NCBI GenBank assembly: GCA_006386115.1
Contig: VFIW01000007.1
Coordinates: 282,693-346,692, forward strand
Origin: Globisporangium splendens
Lineage: Eukaryota; Oomycota; Peronosporomycetes; Pythiales; Pythiaceae
Direction of reading: 5' to 3'
Length of the DNA stretch: 64,000 nt
Both the position numbers and the translations under genes were made by a program. Position 1 is the stretch's first letter, and every line of letters begins with the position of its first letter. Below, in pieces: positions 50,540-58,942 of the stretch. The notes under the pieces were generated by a model that saw nothing but the letters and a program-made list of their open reading frames with translations, did not search any database and had not been told where the DNA came from.

Positions 50540-51074
50540 CCTTCTTCGCGCCGTCCTTCCTGCGCGTGCTGATGACGTCCGCGTTCTCTGGGAGGTTTCA
50601 CGCGAGAGAGAGAGAGAGTGAGTGTGGGAGATACGGGGACAAAGGGGGAGGGAAACAAAGTTCGCAGTCGCACTTAAGCAAAGACACAGTCAGTCAGTGT
50701 GCGAATGCATGACGACGTCGAGGAAGGTAACCGTACTTAAGTAGAACAAGTGAGTTTGTACCCGTGCTGTCAATCGGCCACGTTGCACATCGTGCTTTTT
50801 TGGTGTGACTTCGGTAAGTGCGGTGGTGAGAAAATACAAGTCCGCTCCAGCAATTGAAACCCTGTTAAAAGAGAGCGATGCGGATCAGAGTGGTAGTGGT
50901 CACGCAACCCTTTTGCAAATGGGTACACTAACGTAGCGTAACCCGTTACACCCTGGCACTTGGGTACACTTTTACCGAGACGAGCTATTTATACAGGGAC
51001 TGACTGTGTTGGCGCTCTTGACCAGAACGCGATGGTCTTGTGTGTGCCTGTGAACGTGGTCAAGAGAGCTGACG
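50458..51074. promoter_or_regulatory. Divergent intergenic region upstream of VMP1
   Basis: 617 nt between divergent starts. It contains a GA dinucleotide run, a second shorter GA run near 50602-50620, and two copies of GGGTACACT (about 50919 and 50965). No gene is seen. Confidence 0.4.
50509..50535. repeat. (GA)n dinucleotide repeat
   Basis: About 13 GA units, some 50 nt upstream of the VMP1 start (TC-rich on the VMP1 coding strand), so probably in its promoter or 5' UTR. Confidence 0.9.
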
Positions 51075-51245
51075 ATGGAGGAGTGCGGCGCCGATGACGA
51101 CCTGCTGGAGCGCGCGAGACGCCTGTGCCTGGCCGCGCAGGCAATCTCGGACGCCTTCCCAGCGTTTACTCGCGTTGTACCTCAGGGAAACCAGACGGAC
51201 GAAGACAAACGCGGCTCGAAGACGGACAACAAGGCGCGGCAATGA
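51075..51245 (+). CDS. Small ORF overlapping the next start by ATGA
   Basis: An open frame of 56 codons beginning MEECGADDDLLERARRLCLA. Its composition (acidic start, amphipathic helix) looks coding. Its TGA at 51243-51245 overlaps the ATG at 51242 of the following gene. It may be the true N-terminus of that gene interrupted by a frame error, or an upstream ORF. It is too short to assign. Confidence 0.4.
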   Translation: MEECGADDDLLERARRLCLAAQAISDAFPAFTRVVPQGNQTDEDKRGSKTDNKARQ

Positions 51246-52109
51246 CCGCGACAGCAACAGGGTACGTGGGAACCGGAGGTTGACAGTTTGCATACTTCCC
51301 TCTCCCCGGTGAAGTGACAAACCCAATTGATCGTGTGTGCGCGTTAGGTGAGAATCGTTGCGCGGATGTCAAACAGCAGACGGAGAGTGCGAGCTCAGTT
51401 GCCTCCGTCAAGCGAAAGCGGTCGCTGAAGAAACAAAACTCGGACTTGGGCTCGAGCAATAACCAGGAGACCTCGGTCGTGCTTCCAGAGCTCAGGACAC
51501 TCTCGGATGAACAACGCAAGGCGCGCGACGCTGAAAAGACCCGCCACGCGCAGGAACGCGCGCGTGCTCGGGTCTCCCGCACCAACCAGTTTGACCAAAT
51601 GGAAGCCGAGCGAGAGCTCGAGACCAAGAGGCAACTGTCCTTGCAACAGGCAGAGAAACTCGCTGAGAAAGAGCGACTCACCGAGCTGAGCAGGCTGCGA
51701 GCAGAAGAGCGGGTTCGCATGGTGAGACAAGCGGTAAATCATGTGACGGCAGAAAACGCTCAGGCACTTGTTCCTGAGAAACCAGCGCATGACCCTGCGA
51801 AACTCGAAAGGTTCCGAAGGAAAACAACCAGCGGAGGATGGTCACCTGGAAGATTTTCTACCAGACGTTGGCGTCGATCCGTTCGATCTCAAGTCTCCTC
51901 TTGCAGTGGATGCTCTCGAAGCCTGGATGAGTTTCACATCCAAGGTTGGCGTCGTGTCCGTCGGTTTGCTCTCATCCTGGCTCGATTTGTGCTGCTCGCT
52001 CGGTTGGATGCCCTCCGCTTGCTGGATCGTTTCCACTTTGGCGAACATCTCGGCCAGGTCGTCGTCGTCGTCGCCGTCGTCATTGTCGTTGATGTACGCG
52101 TTCGCATAG
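51242..52109 (+). CDS. Coiled-coil protein, reading frame broken by a homopolymer indel
   Basis: Family not recognised. A 19-nt first exon (51242-51260) can be spliced in phase to an exon starting at 51348. The product is a charged coiled coil (VKRKRSLKKQNSD, KARDAEKTRHAQERARARVS, ELETKRQLSLQQAEKLAEKE). At the A4 run 51821-51824 the coding-looking sequence jumps to the next frame: LERFRRK on one side and QPAEDGHLEDFLPDVGVDPF on the other. One A fewer would join them. The shifted frame stays open to 52109, but beyond about 51965 it is antisense to an acidic ORF and looks non-coding, so the true 3' end is unclear. Read it as a real but damaged or mis-sequenced gene. Confidence 0.45.
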
Positions 52110-52168
52110 TTGTCGTCTTCGTCGTCCTCGTCAGCGTCTCCAAGCTGCTCTCGCTCCTTGTCGCTCAT
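51842..52168 (-). CDS. Small acidic protein (hypothetical)
   Basis: A 108-codon ORF from ATG 52168 (MSDKEREQLGDADEDDEDDN), with a strongly acidic N-terminal third, a helical stretch (DDLAEMFAKVETIQQAEG) and a polar tail. It overlaps the 3' part of the convergent coiled-coil gene and is head-to-head, 174 nt away, with the TAG-containing gene. The acidic region could be a chance antisense reading, but the ordered helix after it favours a real protein. Function unknown. Confidence 0.4.
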   Translation of the reverse strand: MSDKEREQLGDADEDDEDDNYANAYINDNDDGDDDDDLAEMFAKVETIQQAEGIQPSEQHKSSQDESKPTDTTPTLDVKLIQASRASTARGDLRSNGSTPTSGRKSSR

Positions 52169-52342
52169 CGTTTACAATCGAGTGATCTCAAAGAATGTGA
52201 CTGGAAAAGCTGCTTCTCTGCATTGAATGCGAGTCTGTGGAGCAGAAACAGCCTGACAGAAAATAGTGAGCAACTTGAACTGTCTCCCCAGCAGCAACTG
52301 CTAGGTGGACGACACTGCAAACACAGACAGCAGAGCGCGAGG

Positions 52343-53563
52343 ATGGCGGGAAAAATCGACCTCTTCCGCCTGCAAACGCAGGTGGAGGCTGCGATGGAAG
52401 CGCTGCTGCGAATACCCGCGTGAGCTGGAACCAGAGTTCGCACCCCCCCCCCCCCCCCCCCCCTGCATTTACCAACTGAGGCGAGCGGCGTGCCTGATGC
52501 GACAACGACCAGTTCTGCACCTACCGACTCGCTTCCGTACGCGTTCCTTCCGGGAGTCTATCGCTCGGTTTCACCAAATTCACGGGAGCGTGACACCAAT
52601 GTCGTGGCGTCTGGAGCGTCTCCAGTGACGCATGCCTCGACTGCGGAGCTCAATGACGGAGAGCTGCAGCTTGTGTTGTATGGTGACAACACGTTCGAAT
52701 ACTCGTGGACGATGAAGCGCAGCGGTGCAAGAGCGATGGAGTTTTCCGTGGAGATGCAGGGCGAGTGGAAGAAACCGGCACTGAACCGCTCGAGACGAGG
52801 CGATGAGGACCAGCGCATGTTCCTGCACACCAAGCGGATGCGCTTCTAGCGGCTCTCCAACTCTGGTAACACGACATTGATACGTCATTATTGCTTGCAT
52901 GCACTTCATTGCTTCACTCTGGCAATTCCATTTCGCTTTTGCCTTCTCTGCAGACGCTGAACACGGGACGTGGAAGCTCTGTCTCAAAACATTGGCGCGG
53001 CGTGGTTCCGAGTGGACTCCTGTCGGCGAAACCGAGCGCGGTGTGCCTCCGATCGTTATGGTGCTTGTCTGTAGCAGCAGCAGCAGCCAAAACAGCAAGG
53101 ACGGAGGAACTAGAGCGTCCTGCCTGGAGAGCACTGGCGCTGCCGTTGTCTCGCAGATCCTGTCTAACTCACCCGCATGTCGCGTGCTCGCGGGACTCAC
53201 CAAGAAAATCGCCAACAAACTCGGTCCCCCGATCGACGTCATGACGGACAAGTGGCTCCCTGCGCGCCACGTGAGACTCGCGCTGGTACTGGACGAGCGC
53301 CAGCGCGTGCGTGTCTTCAATCCGCTCTACTGGTGAGTGGTGGTGCTCGTGATGCTTTGGTCCGTGTTCACGATTCTCACATCCGTTGTCTCTGATTGTG
53401 GGTCCCATTTAGTTTGGCCGAGGTGCGCGTCTTGGAGAAACCACGACAGTCGGCTCTTATATCCGATTCTAATGCTCGTATTTTGCAGGCGTTACTTCAA
53501 CAACAGCAACAAAGCGGCAACAACCACGAAGTCAAGATCACTGAAGACAGTACCTTTCCCTAG
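52343..53563 (+). CDS. Unknown protein with one in-frame TAG in an otherwise continuous frame
   Basis: Four exons (52343-52419, 52486-52865, 52954-53332, 53413-53563) join in phase across 329 codons. The single anomaly is a TAG at 52847-52849, followed by CGG. Sequence on both sides looks coding: MAGKIDLFRLQTQVEAAMEA and LVLYGDNTFEYSWTMKRSG before; DAEHGTWKLCLKTL, LSNSPACRVLAGLTKKIANK and NARILQALLQQQQQ after. The donor at 52866, acceptor at 52953 and the phase-1 junction only make sense if translation passes the TAG. Without readthrough the product has about 152 residues. I do not recognise the family. The first intron contains a C21 run. MED1 begins 152 nt downstream. Nonsense mutation, base-call error and programmed readthrough are all possible. 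Confidence 0.55.
52443..52463. repeat. C21 homopolymer in intron 1 of the TAG-containing gene
   Basis: Twenty-one consecutive C residues lie between the donor at 52420 and the acceptor at 52485, where they would act as the polypyrimidine tract. Run length is likely unreliable in the assembly. Confidence 0.9.
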
Positions 53564-53715
53564 AATATCACACAGACCTCAACTTTAGGAAAGTGTCCTA
53601 GATTGCTGCTTCGTGATCTTTGTGCAACCTTGTCGATATCGTACTTAATGATAAAGTTCGCATGCTCTTTAGGTTGCATTTTCGTTTGGAAGCAAACAAA
53701 GCAGCTGTCGCGAGA

Positions 53716-56512
53716 ATGGACTCGATGACGCCGACAGCCGTGGCCGCCGCGCAGTTGCAGGCGAACATGGCAGCCGTCGCTGCCGCCAGCGGCGCAAACG
53801 CTTCAGGAGTGCTTTCTGTTGCTGGTGGTGGTGCTGTGCCGGGGACTACCGTTCTCCCGAACGCCGATAGCCACGCGAACAAGAACGCGCCGCACCTGCA
53901 CTCGGTCGCGAGTTCGCTGCGCTCGTGTCTCGATGGCATGCTCCCCGACACGCTGCGGAACGACGCGGCGGCATTCCACCAACACTGTGCGTCTGCGATC
54001 TCTTGTGTGCTTTCTGTAACAATGGTGTCACTTGTGAATTAACTTGTATATGCGTATGTCGTTGCTGCTGTTATTATTGCCAGTGGATCAGCAGAAGAAC
54101 CGCATCCAGACGGAGAAGAACTCGTGGCGCTTTGGGCTGAACTACCTCTTCGAGACACTCAAGCAGCACAAGGACTGGTACGCGCGCAACCAGCAGTTCG
54201 TGCAGCTCAAGAAGGACGTCAAGCGCTTCGAGACCCATGTGTCGACGATCCGCTCGATCCTGTCCGAGTCCGTGAGCAAGTTGGACCTCGAAGCCGGACT
54301 CCGCGTCGCAGAGCTCGAGGGTCGCGTCGGCGCATACAAGATCATGTTCGAGGTCACCAAGATCGTGACAAAGCTGAGTCGACCGCTCGTCAAGTTGCAG
54401 GTATAACGACGACGACAACCAGCACATTAGCAGAGTCATGTATGCGTTTACACCACTGTGTTGTGTCAATGCCTTGTCCTTAGATTTTGAAGCCGGACGA
54501 GTCGTCGATGTCCATTTATTGCGACACGTTTGTGCTCGATATCGTGCTGGACAGCGGCGAGGTTCGTCGTATCCCTTGCCAAATTTAAAAAAGTTGTGAG
54601 AGCATGTATGGAAGGTTGAGTTAAATGAGCTTTTTTGTAATACAGGGAGCTGTGGAATCGGCGTCGTTGACGACTGTGGAGAAAGACCAGACCAAGCAGT
54701 TTCCGGAACGTGACGAAGATTTGCTACGCTCGTTGAAGCTTCTCGCTGCTGGCAAGAGCGCCAACTTTACGGTTTGTGACGACGCTGCTGGGGGAGAACA
54801 AAAGTCCTGGTGCTCAGTTAGCAATTCGACTTGCTTGTTGTCTTGTTCAGGAAAAGCTGATTCGGCTCATCAATCGTGCCGAGCTCGCTGTCAAATATCC
54901 ATCGAGTACGTCTAATGGTGCCTTGCTTGGGGACTTGCAACTAGACTAACAGGATATGTGCTATTGCTTCCCATAGTTAACTTTGAGCAACTCGAAGAGG
55001 ATTTGTACCTCAAGATCTCAGAAGCGTGCAGCCAACAGGTACGTACCTACACACGCTGCCCATTAGTGCTACACGACGCTAATGCGGTAGTGACGACCAT
55101 TTTCTAGGCATGCTGGACGGCGAAGCGTGCTGTCGAAGGGATCACGATCCACTTCAAGGATCCGCTCAATTGTGCGCCAATCTCGGAACCTCCTCGCAAG
55201 AAGATGAAGGTCGAGGACACGCAAGCTGGAGCAGGAGCTGGTGCAACGGCTGCCATTGGTACTTCTGTGAGTGATTTAAGCAGCACCGCCGACAAAGCCC
55301 CAGCGATCGGTGGTGGCGGCGACAGGGAACATGGCGCTAACGACGATGAATCGAGCCCGAAAGACGTCGAGAGTGCGACTCCGCTTGCGAATGGCGAGTG
55401 GTCAGGAAGCGTCAGCTGCTTTGAGTGGCGTGGCGAGGTCGCGCTGCATGTCGTGGGGTACAGTCCGATCGTCATGGTCGGCGTGCAGGCGAGACGCTTG
55501 GCGCAACGCGCGATGCGACCACACGCAGAGGGTGCGGCGGCGACCCCGATCGATCCGCAAGAGGAAGAAAAGTGTTTTAACGAGTTCGTGACGTGGAGCT
55601 TACCCGATGGGACGAAGCCGATCACGCCGCAGCTTCACTTTGCCCGCGATCACAGCGTGTGTTCTGTCATGCCCGTCCAGTCGACTCTGGGCATGCGACA
55701 GGAATACTCGTTGACGACCAAAGAAATCTCGGGCGGCTTACGCCTTGCGTCCTTCCCAATTCCGGTATGTCAATTTGCATATGGATGAACGTGACACAAC
55801 TTGGTGGCCGATTGTTTAACTGCTGATGTTTTTCTTTTATTGTGCAGCTGGCGAATGCGTCGACTGATACGTTCTCGAGCGTGCTTCAAATCTGTGGCCA
55901 CAGTCTGTTCTTCCACTCAGTGCTGCTGTCGGCGTTTACCTCCAAGAGCAACATTTTTGGACGGCGCATTCCGGCTGACAGTGAAGATGCTGTGAATGGT
56001 AACGTGTTTGTATGCATGTATGACTCTGAAGCGTATGCTTTTGATGCATGATCTGATCGTATATGTTGCAAACTCGTTTGGCGCTAGCTCTCATCAAGGT
56101 GGACGTGGCTGCGCCAGAGCGGATCACGCTGCACACGGGCGAACTCTTGGGTCCAGGCAAGCAGGTGCTTCTCGAGATCGGCACGAAGATGGATTGCTCC
56201 CTCGAGATGAGTATGAAGTTCTTGGCAACGACGCCTCGAGCCAACGGAGCTGCTGCTGGTGTGGTGGAGCTCGAAGACACTGCGACAATGCAGAAGCTCT
56301 CGTCGGCATGTCACTCGGTGCCGTTGCTGACGTATTACGCACTGAAGCGCGCCTTGCAAACGAAAAACGGCCAATCGACCGCACGAACCACTACGGATAC
56401 TGCGAATGGCGCCGACTGCAATGGCATCGTGGCTTTGGATGACGACCTCAACGGAACGATGAAGCTAGATGGAGAAGAAGACATGCTCTTGGATGACATG
56501 GGTCTTTTTTAA
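53716..56512 (+). CDS. MED1: Mediator complex subunit 1 (MED1-like)
   Basis: Nine exons (53716-53986, 54084-54400, 54484-54561, 54646-54771, 54851-54905, 54977-55038, 55108-55764, 55848-55998, 56088-56512) give 713 residues. After an Ala/Gly-rich start, a helical region (RSILSESVSKLDLEAGLRVA) leads into the conserved MED1 N-terminal block: YCDTFVLDIVLDSGE, GAVESASLTTV, DEDLLRSLKLLAAGKSANFT, LIRLINRAELAVKYPSINFE and LEEDLYLKISEACSQ. These correspond to the MED1 pattern in which a beta-strand pair is followed by short helices summarised as paired D-L-L and E-x-D-L segments. The second half is less conserved and ends in acidic LDDMGLF. MED1 links activators to RNA polymerase II. No LXXLL nuclear-receptor box is needed or expected here. 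Assignment is based on the N-terminal half. Confidence 0.6.
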
Positions 56513-56616
56513 AGGAATAATGAAGAAGATGCTGCTGTGTTTAGTCCCGATCAAAAATGAAAAGCAAGGAAGGATTGGTTGCTGGAGTCTATGCTCAATC
56601 CAGTACCTCCGGTGCC

Positions 56617-58540
56617 TTATCCTCCGATGTCAGGTAAGATGCCGTCATTGAGGTCCTGTAATGAACTGGGCTGTCGTTGGGATACATTAGAGATTTTGAA
56701 CGATGAGCCTTGGCGTGATCGTTCGTTTACGATCTGCTGAGCGATCACCTCTGGATCCCCTTGACACACGTGGCCGTCCACACCCAGCAAGAACCTGAAG
56801 GCAAAGAGCACACACAGGTGAGTTGCTGTGACTAGCGCTGCCTTATGAGACCGACTAACAAATATTTAAATATTTGTACCCTTCGCTTGTAGTGTCGAGG
56901 AGACCTCCTATTCGACCACTTCCAGTCGGCATCGCTGCGGCATTTGCTGGTAAGAACGGCGCGCTGTGGTGGTGGTTGTTATTGTTGTTGCTGCTGCTGC
57001 CTCTTGCGAGCCTTTTTTCAGTGGGAGCTGGCGAGCCAAGTGCAAAGCCGCCGCCGTACACGGGCGTCATCTGGTGTGGGTTTTTATTCAGCAGCGAGCC
57101 ATTCCCCTGCGGTGCTGCGTTTGGATCGCGTATTGTGTTGTTGCAGGACAGACACTTTTCTTTGTCGAGACTCGGCAGCATCCCACTCCGCTTTTGTGAG
57201 CCATGCTGATGCGAATGCGACTGTGGAAGTGCGTTCTTGCCCATGAGGAACGCATTCTCGGGCTCGCTGAAGGTTTTCTGAGCATGCGTAATCGATGCGT
57301 TCATGCTGTCAAGCGAGCCATGTACACAAAGAAAGTGTCAATCCAAGGTATACCTGCGCAGACTCCAGTGAAGACAAAGCAGCAGCTACAGAACGAGCAT
57401 GTACCCTTCCGAGAGACTTTTGAGCAGCGCGATCATTTCGTCCTTGTCGGCCTTGTTCTTGAGCGCCGAGAACACGTCGTCGCGGTTCATCTTGAGGTCA
57501 ATGAGCGAGCGCAGGTTCTCGACTTGCTGTCGTACTCGCGAGTCGTAGAGCACCTGCTCTTTGACTTCCAGGAGCTCCTTCTTGTCGGCCTTGCTCTCGC
57601 TGAGATGCGTCACGAGCTGCTGCAGTTCCTGACTCACGCGCTTGAACTCGTCCTCCTCGCCGAGCACGGATGCCAGTGCCTTGTCCAGTTGGTTGCAGAT
57701 CTCCTCGTATTTGCTCTCGATGGCTTCGTCGACGCGCTTCTTGTCAGCTTTCTCGAGTAGCATCCGCTGCACGTCTTCGACGGCGCACGTGTTGTCGTCG
57801 AGCGTGCGCCGGGTCTCGAGCATCATCTCCTGGACGTTCTTGCCCTGCTTGAGCACCTTGTCGCTACACTCGCGGATCGCCTCGTCCTTTTTCCGGTTCT
57901 CCTTCTCGATCACGTCGATCCACATAGCGAGCGACAGTTTGTGATGCAAGATGTAGTCCGAGTCCAGGAAGAGTTCCTTCTCCTCGGTGTTCATGCGGTC
58001 CTCGAGTTGTGCGGCGAACTGCTTGGTGAGCTCCTGGTCGGCGCGCACGGCCGCGAATTGCTGCGCGGTGTCGATCACAAACTCATCAATACTTGTACCG
58101 AGCGTGTCCACTTTGTCCTGGACGCCCTTGAGCTCGTCGTGGTTGGCTTTGACCTGCGCCGAGACGTCGTCGAGTTGCTTGAGTTGCTCCTGCTGCCTGG
58201 CTTGCACGACCTTGAGCTCGCACACCTTGGTGTTGGTCTCCTCGCACTGGCCCTGCAGCGTGAGCATCTTGGTGTTGACGCGCTCGACGTACTTTTGCGC
58301 ATTCCGAGCCTCGCGCTCCATCTCGCTGATCTTCTCGCGGAGCCGGTCGAACTCGTCGACCATGTACCTCATCGCGTCGGTCTGCATGTGCACGGCCTTG
58401 AGCAGCATCTTCTTGGACACGTGCGGCGTCTCGAGCACGGTCTTGCCGTCGAGCTCGAGGCTCAGACGCTGCCAGAGCTCGGGCGTGCCGAGCCCGATTT
58501 GGCTCGCAGAGAGCGTCGCGTCCACCTCGTTGCGCTGCAT
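56617..58540 (-). CDS. DUF4795/QRICH2-like coiled-coil protein (candidate flagellar protein)
   Basis: Exons 58540-57405, 57305-56880 and 56794-56617 give 579 residues. The first 380 are almost continuous coiled coil (LKAVHMQTDAMRYMVDEFDR, NVQEMMLETRRTLDDNTCAV, LLEKADKKRVDEAIESKYEE, LIDLKMNRDDVFSALKNKAD). A zinc-ribbon-like pair follows (EKCLSCNNTI), then a Gly/Asn/His-rich stretch and a conserved-looking FLLGVDGHVCQGD. This order resembles the DUF4795 region of QRICH2, a sperm-flagellum protein. Oomycete zoospores are flagellate, so an axonemal role is plausible but inferred. The stop lies 104 nt from the MED1 stop on the other strand. Confidence 0.65.
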
Positions 58541-58942
58541 CGTTCAGGCAACAATGCACGCCACCCGAGGCGCTAGTGAATGTGCTTTGTTCTTGCTTCG
58601 GAGCTGGGTGCCTTTGTTTTCAGTCCCAGGCGAGAGAAAATCATTGCGGTGCGTGTATTTATATCCTCATCGTGACTTGTGTTTTCGTTCCTTATCATAG
58701 CGAGAGCACCAACTTTGTCGAGACGCGCAGATCGCTGCTAGCATCAATACCACTGCGTTCTGCCCACACACGAGCGTAGGCGCAACGTGGAAAATGTCGT
58801 AGCGCTACAAGAAGTGGATGGATTATCTGTTAAAAGAAGCTTGTTTCGTGACTTGGTCAAAGCCTGTTAGCAGAATTGACTGTCTTGTTTTCTAGCCATG
58901 ATAGTTTCAATGCAAAACGCAAGGTGACCGGCAGATTGAAGG
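58541..58942. other. Intergenic, no gene seen
   Basis: 402 nt between the CLC stop and the start of the coiled-coil gene, both on the minus strand. Nothing further is recognised. Confidence 0.4.

Noticed and set aside
51314..52423. A 369-codon plus-strand frame running from the coiled-coil gene into the start of the TAG-containing gene
   Set aside because: Beyond 51824 it is Arg/Val-rich and antisense to the acidic ORF; coding-like sequence moves to another frame there.
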